The notes under the pieces were generated by a model. The model was not told the origin of the DNA, ran no database searches, and saw only the letters and a list, made by a program, of their open reading frames with translations. Shown here piece by piece: positions 26,171 to 40,634 of a stretch of 64,000 bases of DNA. Origin of the DNA: Phorcus lineatus (Eukaryota > Mollusca > Gastropoda > Trochida > Trochidae); the NCBI GenBank assembly GCA_921293015.1, contig OV121092.1:44353064-44417063 (forward strand). The letters run 5' to 3'. How positions within the stretch are numbered: position 1 is the stretch's first letter; the number at the start of each line of letters is the position of its first letter. The position numbers were made by a program, and so were the translations under genes.

Positions 26171-27665
26171 GGGAAGCGACTGGCGTCATGAAACCCGACG
26201 ACGAGCCTACTTTAAAAATAGGAAGAGCTTTATGACAAGTCATGATTTACCTTTAGGCGAGATCAGCAACATGACTTTATAACAATTACAAAAGATAATA
26301 ATAATCAATTTTCAATACAAATAAAGTGTAATTATTTTTTTCACTGATAAGATACTTAAAATGATACACTTTAACATTATTATCATTAGAATATCTCCTT
26401 TTTAATTTCCGGGAACCTTGAAAATCGAGCAAATAAATTTCCTCAGATTTTTCAAAATATAGATAACTGTACACAAATAGGTCGGCTTAATGTCGGATAG
26501 GCATCGCTTATCATGTGCATATGTTTGGTCCAAGACCATATTGTGGAAACGACGCTAACTCCTAACAGGAACATATGGCCAGGTCGTTGTGCGGAGATTA
26601 CCTCTTCGTGTAATGCGTGGCGCGGGCTGCCTTGATAAGGTTACGAAATGATGTAGTGAAAACCCGAGCTCAAGTTTATCTACAACCACCCATCTGTTTA
26701 TTTAAAAGATATAAGTATGGAAATAAACACATCATCTTGAGTACTGGCCAAGCGCGAAACAAATCTGTCAACGTAGTCTTTAATGAAGCAGGATTTATCT
26801 TGCTCTGCAGATTGCTTCCGGGTCATGTTCAGTTAATGCCGTACAAGGGTCCAATAATGGGGAACAATTCTGCTCCTTACCACAGAACCGTAAGTCTTCA
26901 ATGACAGAGGCTTATGGTTATGGACAGAAGGCCCGTTCCATCTTAAATAACTTCACCATGCTTACCTTTAAAAAATCAAGCCAGACCGACGCCCTCGCCA
27001 GCCCCAAACCCTTCCAAAAACAGCTAAAGTTCAAAAAGTTCAATTAAATTCAAAGATAATAACGGATGAAAGTATACTTCAAGAAAAATATTTCGATATT
27101 CAAACAAATTAAGAAAGATTTGTTGTTATTTTGAAAGACTGTCTTGATTGTTATTCAGAAATGTTAATTAGACATGTACTATCTCTCTAATTGTTGCCAA
27201 TGACGCTCCTTATTTTAGCTTAATCATATTGTGGACTTTTCTCGTGCTAATGAACCTGCTTTAAGTTTGCAAAGTGAAGTCAACGCCTGAATATGCCACA
27301 TTCTTAATCTCTCATTCTAACAAGAGATTGTTTTCTTGGATAGTTCAGGTGTTTCGCCTTTATCAACAAATTACGTGTTGTGTTCCTAATTAAAACAGAA
27401 CAACTGCGCCGGTTTTGTAGAAGTTTCTTGGCAACGGAAATAATAAATCAAGCCAAAGAACAAGAATAACTACACTGACATATACAGGACACGTGGGCAT
27501 TGTTCAATTTGATATCACCCTCTGAATTAGTGCATATATACAATCCCTTTCAAATACTTTTAACTTTCAAAATAACCGCGAACTGCTCCACGCCAGGTCT
27601 GTGAAATTTACGTCATAATCGTAACAATTTGCATGTTTATGATAAAAATTAGATGTGGTGTAATC
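26171..27665. other. Intergenic sequence, nothing recognised
   Basis: Short frames only (95 codons at most, 26617-26904), without recognisable motifs. Confidence 0.5.
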
Positions 27666-27669
27666 ATAT

Positions 27670-28110
27670 TTAAGAGAGAGAGAAGAAGATAGATAGATAG
27701 ATAGAGAAAAGGTAGCAAGGAGAAAGTAGACTGAGGGTGAGACAAATGAGGGTGACGACATAAAGAAATAGAAAGAAAGGTATTAACATTAAGAAAGACG
27801 GAGAGGATTTGTCTTGGAAGAGATAGAAGGGATTTAAACAAGGAATAAATAGACTTATGAACCTTAATGAAATAGATGTACACCGAGAGGGAGAGGTATC
27901 TGCGTGTCAGAAGAGGTAGATTATAGAGAGGAAGTGAAAAAAATTAAAAGGGACAGAAAGAAAGAAAGGGAAATGAATAAAAAGAAAGAGAGACAAGGAA
28001 GGTCAACGGACGAAGTAAGCGAGAAGGGGAGAGGAGAATGAAAGAAGAGAAAGAACTAAAGAATGGGAAATGGTATAAGCAAATTAGACAGAGGAAACAC
28101 AGATGTAGAA
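27670..28110 (+). repeat. Long polypurine tract
   Basis: About 440 bp strongly enriched in A and G on the + strand (AGAGAGAGAAGAAG, GATAGATAGATAGAG, AAGAAAGAAAGGGAAA) with few pyrimidines. Opposite-strand frames give serine/leucine-rich peptides and are artefacts. Confidence 0.85.
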
Positions 28111-29168
28111 AGAATCAGACACAGTAAAGATTGTTAACTTGTTGATAAAGTAGAATAAATGAGCTGCATTAATGATTTTATAAGATGCATGTATTGCGAA
28201 TAAAATGCCTTACTAAGCAATTTAACGTGCCAAAGACAACAATCCTGGAATGATCTGTTTACTAATGACTAAAGTATAATATGTATCATTATTATATTTT
28301 GGGAGAAAAGAATAATTTTCAAAATCACTGACCATCATTTATAGTAAATACAAATAACAAGAAATCATTTAGACAGAAACGATCAAAATGTCCGATAAGA
28401 ACGATTCCCTGTCAACCTTCACGATCATGGCCATTTCTCCCACAAGATGGACTTCAGAAATCTCCTACAAGGTCCCCTTTACTACCTCGTTTCTCCTTGT
28501 TCGGGAAGGTAAAAATAAACCACTTCAGGCTGCAAGCTATGGCTTATCTACCACTTGGGCATTGTACCATTTGTCTTCATCCGGCCAGACCAAGGAGAAG
28601 ATAACTCTGGAATGAGAGGGGCATCGTGACCGGATACTTACCTCCCTTTGACCTTTGATGTATTTATAGACATACTGTTTCTCGTATTGTGTCGACAAAA
28701 ACGTTTTATATCTTTTCCCAATTACAATTCTATAAAGTGTTTGTTCCATAATGTCATTTGTTATTTTAACGACATATTTTGAACTGATATTTTCATAGGT
28801 TTTTTGGATAAAAGAGTAAATGATTTTAAAAGAGAAAAGTGTTTTTAACTGTAATGAAAATGGTAGCCAATTGCAAAGGTCACCACAGATAAAAATGAAA
28901 CATGAAAAAGAAACTGGTTGAAGTTGCCCTGAAAAACCTCGAATGATTGATCGAATGAAGACTGAAGACAGTAGTTTTATTTGTATCGAGGTGACATGAA
29001 TTTTTTCCTATAAGATCCCACTGTAGGAAACACTGTGCCTTAAGAAAAAACAACTAAATACTTATCTTTCTATTTTTCTCGTATCTGATTTTTCTTTCTT
29101 TTTGATAATTAGATTGATCTCGCTAAAACAAAGATTAACGTTTCCAATTGCAAATGAATCAACAGGAG
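28111..29168. other. Intergenic sequence, nothing recognised
   Basis: Two opposite frames (28388-28615 +, 28537-28749 -) overlap and match no family I know. Confidence 0.45.
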
Positions 29169-29432
29169 CAGTTTTTAAAATAATCAACGTACCCTGATTG
29201 GTAAAGCAATGCGAATCTATTTTCCTACCTCAAATATTAAAAGGTCATCACGCAAAAATGGCCGCCATTGGCTCTTTCTTTACACTTGACATTTTCGTCT
29301 ACGATTACGGGTGATCAGGTTGATTATTGAGATATTTTGACCCTTTTAAGATCATACATTTGGCATAAACTAACGTTTATTTTGGAAAAGTTGAAGACAT
29401 AAATCTTTCAAAAACAGTGTTACTGCCCTAAT
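29169..29432 (+). repeat. Dispersed repeat family B, copy 2
   Basis: Ordered similarity to 24025-24295, including GCGAATCTATTTTCCTACC, CGCAAAAATGGCCGC and TCTACGATTACGGGTGATCA. Confidence 0.65.
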
Positions 29433-30118
29433 ATATCGCCAAATACTTCATTTGTATAAGATTATGTGAGGAGACACTGAAAGAGTTAACATTTAGATTC
29501 ATCGCTATGATATTACAAGTTATGGATATTGTCGACCTTTGGAAGATGGAGTTGAGTAGAATAGCTATGTCACAATATAAAATATGTGACATGAGATGTA
29601 TTCACATAAATGAGAAAGATATCAATGCAGTGATGAAACTATCATGAAAGAGTATCTTTATTCAACATGTGAAAGCTTGGTATGCAGTGGGTCAGAATTA
29701 AGGAAATTGGTTGATTTGTAATAACTTTATTTTGCCGATGAGATTGATATTTACCAAAGTTCCGTAAATTCAATCTTACTTGGTGCAAACTCTATTGCGT
29801 ATTACTGAAGGTAACAGATACGGTCAGTTACTATTAGAGAGCGCTGATGGTATAAATTCTGGACGTAAGCGAGCATATTGGGAGGGTGATAAACCTTCTA
29901 CCAGATTGGGGGAGCGCGATAACGTTGGGTGGGTTACACCGTTAGGGATCAAATCTCACACGCCGTGGAGATACACACATTGCCACGACACCTACAGTCC
30001 TACAGTTAGTGCGTTAGTTCATTGAACAAAACGTAACTTTCTTACGTAAGATATGGAGGTGAGTATGCGTTGTCGTATCTCCAGACTGATCAGATGACGA
30101 ATAGACCATCGAGCTATA
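29433..30118. other. Intergenic sequence, nothing recognised
   Basis: An 81-codon frame (29780-30025) has no recognisable motif. Confidence 0.45.
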
Positions 30119-30285
30119 GCATCATCGATGATATCATCATCATCATCATCAACATCATCATCATCAGTCATACTTTAACTTCATTATCATCAGCATCATC
30201 ATCATCATCATCATCATCATCAGTTATTCTTTAACGTCATCATCATCAACAACACCATCATCTCCAGTCATACTTTAACTTCATT

Positions 30286-30334
<49 letters not shown>

Positions 30335-30412
30335 ACACCATCATCATCAGTCATTCTTTAACGTCATCATCATCAACAACACCATCATCATCAGTCATAC
30401 TTTAACTTCATT

Positions 30413-30455
<43 letters not shown>

Positions 30456-30484
30456 ACACCATCATCATCAGTCATTCTTTAACG

Positions 30485-30520
<36 letters not shown>

Positions 30521-30775
30521 GTCTTCTTTAACATCATCATCATCATCAGTTATTCTTTAACGTCATCATCATCATCATCATCATCATCATCAACATCATC
30601 ATCAGCACCATCATCATCAATCTTCTTTAACATAATCAGTATCATCATTATCATCAGTTATTCTTTAACATCATCATCATCGGTCACTCTTTAACGTCAT
30701 CATCATCATCAACATCAACATCATCAGTAATTCTTTATCATCATCATCATTATCATCAACATCATCACCGTTTTC
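30119..30775. repeat. TCA trinucleotide array with higher-order spacing
   Basis: Long (ATC)n tracts are interrupted by TCTTTAACGTCATC and CATACTTTAACTTCATTATC spacers. The latter recurs at about 30166, 30276 and 30393 (period about 110-117). No coding role is proposed. Confidence 0.92.
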
Positions 30776-33700
30776 TCAAAATAAAGAAGTCATCCATAAT
30801 ATTCGAACTGCTCCTAATCTAACCACTGTTACAATTCCATCTCACTACACTCCATAGAAAGATGACAATAAACAACATTCATTAAGACCCCGATTTAAGA
30901 TACCAACGTTGATGCACTCTCCCGCAGTCATGGCCGACATTCATCATGCTGCCAACAAATTCGAGAAACTACATAAAAATCAGCGATACCTAATACAAAC
31001 TGAAAACCCTAAACGTCAAATTATCTCCCTTTATTACGGGCAAAGCGATCTTAGAGTGAGATTACGATAGCGTAGATTTACGAGTGGGGCGTATTTGATG
31101 GTATCAACGTAGTGCGTATTTGACACCGATGTACATTAACGTTGATGAATGTACGAAGACATTGGGAACACCTAGGTCCGGTTCTGTTTGTTTAATTATG
31201 AAGGATGTTGGTGATGACATCAAAATGGGACGGTAAGGGAGATTTGGACACTTCAATGTGATTTGATGTGTTATCGTATAAAACACGTGCCTATTTTAAG
31301 TGGGTGTGGGGGGAGAGTGTTATGGGTAACTCTGCAGTTATGAAATATGAAACACCAATAATACGATTAAATCAGTTAGCAGAAAACAAAATCATCGAGA
31401 TAATGATAAGTACGCGTCTTCCTTTCATAGTTATCGTTAATTTCTTATCATTATGTCCATTTTTATATTATGGTCTAGAAAATTGTCTCCATATAATCTG
31501 TGTAAATTTTTCATCAAATTCTGATTATGATTGCGTAAATTGAGGCTTTCCTTAAAGTGAATTACAGGCGTATTTGAAATATCCGAATCTGCACAAAACA
31601 TATTTTAGTCGTGTTATTATAATGTCAAAACTGTTTATGATGTCTCTCCTGACCCTCACGGAATATCCGGAATTGTTATCATGCTTCAAATGTGCATAAT
31701 GAATGAAATGGTTAGATGTTATGAGATGATGGTATGCTTATACATGAGTTCAATTGGTACCTCCTCGGCTTAACAGCAGTATTCCTAGTGACACAATTAA
31801 TATGTTAAATCTGCCACTAGCCATATAATTAATTGTATCTATACCGGTATCATAAAGAAGACAAAATTAATATTTAACTAAACAACTATTTCAATGTGAA
31901 TACATAATCATGCAGATAGAATATAATTTTTCCCAGACACCTAATACAGAAACATAGCCAAGTTTGTAAAATATCTCACAGAAGCGGTGTTGTAATTGTT
32001 GAAAACATAAAGCATGAAAACATATCAATGCAACAAAATTCATAGTAATGACAGGGATGAGATGGAGAAATGTAACGCGTTTATGTCTTATATCTTCGAT
32101 TTGACCATTCATTTATAGTTTCTACACAATGTATTTCTTTTTTTTACCGAAGTATCAGAAGTCAAAGAAAAGATTGAAGCAAAAACTACATTCGGCTATT
32201 TGAGTGTGAACACCATGTTTTCATATGAGTTGGGGTTATTGCGTTCAGTAAAAGTTTAATCTAGATCTGCACGTGTGTTGAAGAAATCTTTATTGTGAAG
32301 ATTGTTATGCAACATTCGTTTTTTCTCTTCGTGAAATACTTTTATTACCATGGGAAAAGGCAGTGCAGAGTTATTTAAGGGTCAGTAGCACATTGTTTTT
32401 AGATAAATAGAATGATTTCACGAAAATAAAAATTAATTTAACGACCCGTGTCATATATGCAAATTGCTTCAATAACAAACTCAAACAAAATGTCTGAAAC
32501 TAATGGTCTGATTCTATCCTGGAGATATCCATTCTGGACTATTGTATCAGATTACTGGCGCCCTGAGATTTGCTTGTTTTGCCAGACCGGTCTGTCGATG
32601 ATAATCCATTTGAAAGTAACGATTTAAGCCACAACTGAAATATGTTGATATCTATGATAAAATCTACTTCATCATATCGATTTCAAAAGGAAATTTAAAC
32701 GATATATAAATCATGTTTAAATATGAACAATTTATCATTTTTATATATCAACTAGTGTACATATATATATATATATATATATATGAAATAAATCGCCGAT
32801 AATGATGAATATACAGATATACAGACAGTTTTTATGTGTCAATCGAGCATAGAGAGAACTGACTCACGAGATTCCACCTACACTCAATCAGGACTACTTA
32901 TTTCAATTTATCACGACCTTGAATCAAGTAGATGTTTAACTTGTTGGGTGCTAACAAGTTATCAAGTTTATGCCAGAAAAGAGGAATCGTTAAGTTAACC
33001 TCATGTTTGAATGTTTTTAAAACAAATATCAGTGTGGAAAGGACATGTGGATTTTAAATTTAGGAGACACTCGTTCATGTTTGTATACGATAAAGACGAC
33101 ATCTTGCTAAGGCTTGGTAAAAATTACAAGATAAAATCTCTTTTTTTTAAATGATTATATCGTGTTAATAGGAAATGAGGTCAAAGGTTAATTCTGACAT
33201 TGCACAGACTCGTCGAGAAGCTTATGTAAAAAGCATTAACGTTACTTGCAGACTTCTTTCAGATACACGCGTATCTCTAACAAGTTAGATTTTTTCAAAA
33301 CTGTCCCGAAAGTTCTTTAGATCTAATTATGACGTATCTCCGAAGACTTATATCTTCTATTGACACAAATAAACCTGTTTGGGTACAAAATATGTTGTAT
33401 TTCTTGAATTTTTGCTTTTATAAACACAAATTTATCTCATTTGAGTACAAAATATCTTGAACTATTAAAATAAGGTTTTCAGAGACAATATACACAGAGA
33501 GAGGGCGCTTCAGTTTCACACAGTTCAATTCCGCGGTTTATTAGAATATCATCAACCCCAAATTTATCGAGTCTCCTGTTTTGTTTTTAGAAAATAGTGT
33601 TTTAAAAATTGTATATATATTACTATTAATTCAATCTTCGATAACAAAAGAGAAAAACGTGTCCTGTGATATTATATATAGTTATGTATCTATCGTCTAC

Positions 33701-34540
33701 ATATATTTTATATACACTACATCTACAAACATGTCAATGAGGGGATAGAGGAACACACAGTTCTTGAAAATTAATCAGTGATTATTTCTCTTATAAAGGG
33801 ACTCTTTTCAGTTCAATTCTAGGCTCAGTGGGATAAGGACTAATTCAGGGACATTAATGAAGTCTACATAACAGGGGTCAAGGGTCAGCCTTCTTCAGAT
33901 AGCATCTATTAGATTACTCGTCCAGCAAAGAGCTTAATTTAAAAGAAACCAAGCAGAACAATTCTGTTTGGGTCTCTGTTGGTATGCTCTCGAGACTGGC
34001 TTTTAAACATTATAAAATTTGAAATGCCAATAAGATAAACATTAGTAGTAGCGCGTAGTGTTTTTCCAAAATTTTATTTCTCCAAATTTCTCTCCATTGA
34101 TATGTTTATGTAAAATGCATGCTCTCCAAGGTGTCAAACACCATATTACTCAATTAGGTTGTCCGTAATCGTAGAATCAAGTTTGAAGCGAAAATTTCGT
34201 CGCCAAATTTGGTGTGGACATCATTCAAAGGTCAACGTTTTCGAATGTCATTGAAAGCGATTCCAATGCTGATTAGACTCAACTGTAAAGTTCTTAAATC
34301 GGCCGATAAACAACCGAATTGCGGCTTTTTAAAAACACTGCCTGCCGATCGTCAGTGAGCAGATTTTCAAAGGGTCGTGTGGTCACCGCAGAGTATATGC
34401 CTTCTCTGACGTCATAGAAGACACCTCATTAACACTACTGATAATTTTTCAAAGTGGATTTTTACCTTTTATCTGTCAATTTAACATACAAATCTTTACC
34501 AAAAAAACTCAAATCTAAGATCAACAGTAACGATACCATA
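30776..34540. other. AT-rich intergenic sequence
   Basis: Contains a perfect (AT)12 microsatellite at 32761-32784 and a CRE word TGACGTCA at 34407-34414. Frames of 60-91 codons carry no recognisable domains. Confidence 0.5.
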
Positions 34541-34550
34541 CATGTTATGT

Positions 34551-34765
34551 TGAATGGGGCACAAGGTAGGTTGTTTGGGTCTAATGAATTATGTCAAACT
34601 TTTAAAAAATGTTGTTCATTTGTCCAAAAGCAGGGGTTGTTCCTGACAATTAACATCTGAATGTTAATAAGTTTAGTATAATGACAATAAATAGATTTAA
34701 CTCGAAATTTGTGATCAAAAACCGGACAATGGCGCGCGCGCAAACGGAATTTTTAAAACTTAGTA
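34551..34765 (+). repeat. Dispersed repeat family A, copy 1
   Basis: Shares ordered blocks with 40635-40817 and 60876-61065: GGTTGTTTGGGTCTAAT, TATGTCAAACTT, AATTAACATCTGA, AGTATAATGACAATAAA, TTTGTGATCAAAAACCGGAC, AATGGCGCG. About 200 bp, non-coding, no tRNA head seen. Confidence 0.75.
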
Positions 34766-36830
34766 GGGTTTAGTTGTATTAACTTAGCCTCACAAATACA
34801 GCAATTAACTGACGCGACACGCAGCCATGAGAATGAATAGTATTTCATGTGTATTGGAAATCATCGTATTTCTATCTACGATTTGAATATAAACGCCCAT
34901 TGAAAGAAACGAAGCAGAACTTTCGGTTTCGGATTTCTGCATTAAGTTGCTCTTAGAAATGACGTTTGAAAAAACTTGAATTGTATAAACATAAAGCAGA
35001 CGAACATTGAAAGGAAATGAGAACTACCTTATCTATTTTGTAAGTAAACTGAGTGTATATCATTTTACGAATTGAATGACACAATCTGCATTTTGCAAAC
35101 ATTTGGTGTTGCACTGAACAAAAATGATATTTATATTAGAATAATTATTATCATAGCGTGTTTTTTAGGATAAATATTATAATGATATTTGTGAATAAGA
35201 TGTGTGCTGGACTAAACGACTCCGATTGGAGTTTAGTTCATAGCTAATCATTTGAAGAACATCAAGCAGGTGAAGTGGATATTTCAAGCAAATAGGCTCA
35301 AGGTAAGTAATAAGTAAGTAAAAATTTCAACCTTCCTGTTTAACTCGGCATTTAACTCACAGATTCTAGTTCATTACATCTCAACCTTAAATTTGCCCTA
35401 GCGCGAAACACAATCTATTCAAAAGTAACTCTAGATTTTCTGGGATTAGTTCCAGTATAAAATAAAAATAAATATTTTAAATTTTTAAATTTTTCAGAGA
35501 CTAAGTGTAAATTACCTGTGTATATAAGGCTAGGTTACAAAAGGTGTAAGAGAAATTGAAACAGAGCGTAAAATACCCAGATAACCCGGACATCTCATCC
35601 CCGTTGCGGTGAAACTATGAGTGCAGTTTTGGACTTGCGAGCTACGAGAGTTCTGTGTCATACATCTACAGTTAGCTATGAAATCGTAACTTTACGTTGA
35701 AAACTTATGAATATTGAATTTCAACATTTAAACGCTTGATCTGAAGGCGATTGAACTTTCTCCTGTGTCTTCCCTATTTATTATCAACGAGCCCTTTCTA
35801 CAGTTTATTTTACTCGTAAAGCAAGTCTACAGCTATCTGTAAACTTTAATAAACTGGCAAGTATATTCATAATTTTCGTGAGAATATGTCGATAACATAT
35901 ATATGTTTATCAACTTGATAAGTAATAATAATAAGGATATTTATGATGATTCCACACCAGAAGATCATGCTCAAACGTAACACAACTAATTACAATGTTT
36001 CAAAGACAAATTTTCCTTGTTTTCATTCTCAACTCCTTTGGACTATACAACCCCTACCTGACGGTACGCTAAATAGTATTTCTTTAAAGACAGATTTTTG
36101 GAATTAAAATCTCTTGAGAATGTTTGTTTAATTTTCAAATATCATCGATATTATGAATATATCTCAGAATTGAAATAATCTATTCATTTCGAGTTCAACA
36201 TACGAGTTAAACGATTAAGATGGTAATTCACTAAGCCATGCGTCTAAAATTATACAAACTTCTCCATAAGTGAAACTGTAACAGTATACACGAGGCAACT
36301 CCCACGTGATCCAATTATATCTTTCTACATTGTTCTTTTCCCACACAACCAGACCTATTCGATTACAATACTGGTAATGGGGGACTGGAGAAGCGTATGT
36401 GCCTAAATTAAAATTAAGTAAAATCTATTATCAAGATTACAATAAACATACTTGTATTGATACACGTGTAATCAGATGTGGCGAACGAAGTATTTTTATA
36501 AGGATACAACATGTAAGGGACAATAGTGAATGTCGGTCAAGTTTTATCTTTTGATGTGTGCGGTTGGTTAAACAATATGTAAACTAAGAAATGTAATAAC
36601 ATTTATTTAGGACACAGCCCTATATAGTATTAGATATCCATGTACATGTGAACCAAATCATCGACAGGGAAGTGAATGAAAATCAATACGCCTACCTTGA
36701 GCGTTGTTTAAACTGCTATGATGTCGTCACGCCAGGTGGGTTTCTTTGAAACTATCTGTGGACTATCACGGATATCGTCATGACATGGGTGATCGTCTAA
36801 ATCACCACTTAAGTCTATCCAACACCTCGT
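34766..36830. other. AT-rich intergenic sequence
   Basis: No coding frame longer than 60 codons, array or hairpin element was recognised. Confidence 0.5.
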
Positions 36831-37300
36831 TCTCCGCTCTTACACTTCTTGATATTTGTTCACCTGTATCCTTCAAATTCAAACCCTCAAAACCTTCACC
36901 TGCGAAACTCTTGACGGGAAACTGAAGATGAAGTCTGTTTCTTTTAAGTGAAATGTATCCACACCCTTCAGTTCAAGGGTCTTCACGTTTTTAACTTCGT
37001 CGTTACACAACGAGATGTGTTAGGAACGCCCAACTATCCCGATGAGGCTATCGGGTAATTACAGAAAGTATGTCTCTAACAACCGTTGGCATTCAGTTTT
37101 TCTTCAGGTAATCCATACTTCTGACTCAAGTCAATCAACTTGCTCTGTTGTTATCGGTAGTTCAAAATCACCTTTCAGATCGACCCTAACACAAAACTTA
37201 GTTATCAAAATAACATGTATTCCAAACTTGGATTTTTCATCGTGCATCCCAGAAAGTAACTGGAACCACCCGATTAAACTTATCTGTCAGTGTGTATAAT
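36830..37300 (-). pseudogene. Possible decayed coding region, family unknown
   Basis: On the minus strand, 36879-37019 gives a 46-codon open stretch containing VKNVKTLELKGVDTFHLKET, and a neighbouring frame continues with EGFEGLNLKDTGEQISRSV. Both have mixed, protein-like composition unlike the Ile/Lys/Phe/Ser-rich chance frames around them. Further upstream is VDLKGDFELPITTEQVD. The frames are interrupted, no start or splice sites were assigned and no family is recognised. It may be a degraded exon, a repeat-borne fragment, or chance. Confidence 0.2.
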
Positions 37301-40300
37301 TAAGTGTTCTTCAAAATGGAGACAAACGTGTGTAGTTGTTGTTTATTGTTTATCGAATCCGTTTGTCTTGAAGTCTTCCAATGGTGATTCCTTGAATCTC
37401 TAACTTAAGTCACTGGTTAATATTTGTAAGTTGTTTTCAATTTTCGGATGGGCGTTGCATCAATGGACGTCACAATGATGACAATTCAGAAATTGGTATA
37501 TCACCTCTCACTTCAGCCTTGTAGTCCATTTTTTGCATAAATATGATCATTAGAATAACACCAAACTATATCAAACGATCACTCTTACTTCCGATGACAG
37601 ATCTAACATTAAATATTACCAAGATTTTCGCGAGAGTTAATTCAATAACTAATTCAATAAATAATTCAAATTAGGCCTCTAACTGAAGTATGTATGGAAC
37701 ACCACAATCTAAACAAATTCTGACTTATCTCCTTGTTCGTTTATCCTAAGCCTTATGGCTTTTGAGTCACAAACAGCAATGGCTTATGCCGTAGTCGCAA
37801 TGCACTTGTCTTTGATGAGAATCCCTCGAATTCACCTTTAAGGCAGTATATATAAAAATCAACACATTAATAAGTGTGTACGTTTCTTGAAGCATATGCC
37901 ATCCGTTAACGTCCTAAAATTGTCCAGACTTTTGACTTATCCCTTCCCTCACCAATCTAATAATCCGATCAAATGAATTAATCTGTCAACATTTATGCCA
38001 ATAAATCATGCCAACTTCATCCACTGTATCTAAATCTTTCACTTTTCCTCCAAGAAGTGACGCCTCCCTTGCATGAAATTGGGTACGGGGTAACACGCAG
38101 TGATTACATCATCCTTGCCACAATCGCACACGACGTAGAGACTGTTCCGAATTTCTTCAGAAGTATAGAAACCTGTTCACTCGTACTTCCGGGAACACTT
38201 TCTTTCCTGAATACTTATACGAGTTGATTCTGCAAATGAAGCGGTATAAACAGTGATCAAAACGGCGAACCATCAAAATAATGCCGTTTCATATCCTCAT
38301 TTCCGTGCTCTTATCAGCCAAGCCAATTAAAGGATATCCCTCTCCCAGTAAATCTGTCATAAGGAGTAGTCTGTATTAAGACATCGGCCGCTCTACTTGA
38401 GAAAGGTATTCACATAGGAAGGCTACCTGGGCGCTGGTTCTGGATAGTATGTAGCAGATCCGGTGCTTATCATTGCCAGCCCAATAGGAACTGTCTTCCC
38501 TATCAGAACTAGCGACAGTAGAGTATTGTGTAACCCGTAGTAATGGGACGACTGCAGGTAACTTTTCACCTGCACAGGTAATATGATACTCAGGTATAAC
38601 TTTTAAAGGAAACTGTTAAACAACGTACATGGTCATAAGGCTTTGTAGAAAATATATTGTTTCTCATTTTCTCGGATTAAATTGGTCTTAATTTCTGAGG
38701 GGATTCTCATTTAGATGTTTTATATTTCATTTTGTTAGCAACATGTGGGCTTAGATCAATTCACTTATTTTATTACTGGGTAAAATTTGGTTCATAATAT
38801 TATTATCATTGTGTGTATAATAGATGCTATATATGCTATATAAATATGCTAAATAGATGGGTTTCTTATATTCATCACTTGGCTATAAAATGGACTGACG
38901 TCTTTAAAAGAGTGTTTGTATTTGTGTCAAAATTTTTTCTGTATAGACCTCCCGTGATCTAAAGATGTACAAAATTAGTAAATTACTGACTTATTATTGA
39001 AATCCCCATAAAAGAAACTTGATAATATGATTCCTTTGCTTTCGTCTGTTTATTTAAAACAAATGGGATTTCGTTCTCATAGATTTCCATTATAAAAGAA
39101 AGTATTATTTTTTTCTACATATGAAAGAGTACGATTTGCATTTGTAAACAACGTCAATCCTCTTGTTAATAAGTTTGGTTTTTTTTCACTATGCACGTAA
39201 CCACGGAGAACAATTATTACGAAACATATTTGATCATCTAGACCGCAGAGCACGTGGCTTGGGACCTCTAATAGTGCTGGGAAATGTATCACCGTCCAAA
39301 CTAACATCAATTACAATGTAATTAAGACGCAGGCCTAGTATCGCAGAGGTATGGTGGCCGAGACGGGCCTTTTCACTTGACGTCACTTTTCATGTTTCAA
39401 AATCTAATGACATTATGGATAGGGATAAGGGGCAGTGTGGACACGAAATAGCCATATGAATTACAATTAAGTGTCATATTTCAGGGTGTCAAAAATGTAG
39501 TTATTAAATGAAATAGTTATTCTATTTCAAGTTTAATATTCAGTGTAGGGTTTGCATTACTGCAGGCCTATTTCCATTCTGTAAGGAATCATATAGTCTG
39601 TAGTAGATATCTTGTTATTAGGTTACAAAACATGACTCCTTGTAGTTTAGAGCGCAATCACGGTGCAATATTCACTAAGATCTAAATCTATATTTTTTAA
39701 ATCAATAAATTCGAAATCACGTTACTTGCCATCCTCGGTGACCAAGGGATGAATGCTTCGATGCTCTTTACTATATGACCCCTGGGTTCTTCATCAAAGT
39801 AATGTGTACTGAAATTATACGCCCTTTATTTGAGAAAGCCAATATTACTGCTATCTTGGTTGGACCTGCGAGCCTCTCAAAAGAAGTGTTAAAAGGCGTT
39901 ATTCTCGCTTTGGGAAAATCCTTCCAATTATTAGCTATCACTTTCGTGATCATGGCCAATCAGGAGGCGTGGTTTCCTTTCAAATTTTATATTCAAGTTC
40001 CTGAGCATTCAATGAAAAGGAATCAAGGGAGGTCTATTTGAGAACAAATGTTCCTGATGAAATCTCCAAGGGAGGTTTGTACAGAGAGTATCGGAATATA
40101 AATCCCTGGATGCCCGAGGGTGTTTGCCTTTTTACTTTTCTTTAACGCGTAGTTTCGTTATTGGAATAATTGACTCAGTGATGGCCCCGCTCGGCCTCCG
40201 TACAGTGTTGGCCAGTCGATATGTGAGGCGGCAGATCCGTGGGCTGGGGAAACTCACCCCTCCCTATCTCAACCCCTGATAACACTGGGCGGGGCTTTCT

Positions 40301-40630
40301 GACACTTACATGGTATTTTTATACAAGTATTCTCAAGTTTCATTCACGGGAAATGTCAAATTTTCGAACAGTTATGATCTTCTTTATGAAACAGTTGACA
40401 TTTAGTTGCGTTTGGTTTATAGATTATTCTAAAGTATGTTTCCATAGCAATCTGTAATCTTTCCTCCACTTCAGTGTATTTCTCTTTTATTCTTCTCCTC
40501 ACAGAAACTTTTTTCTTTCATCATAGTCCTTTAACTACCTTTCTTTCATGCAGTGCCTGGTCTTCACTAATTTCATCCTTTACATTTCACTCACCGCTCC
40601 TCCGTCCTATAATCTACGTTCTCCCTGGCA
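37301..40630. other. Intergenic sequence, no supported gene
   Basis: Holds a CRE word TGACGTCA at 39378-39385. Opposite frames at 39771-39959 (-) and 39775-40041 (+, 88 codons) overlap. Neither matches a family I recognise. Confidence 0.45.
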
Positions 40631-40634
40631 TCAA

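Noticed and set aside
27567-27883. Serine/leucine-rich minus-strand frames
   Set aside because: Translation of the polypurine tract.
39771-40041. Overlapping 62- and 88-codon frames on opposite strands
   Set aside because: Neither resembles a known family; overlap on both strands suggests chance.
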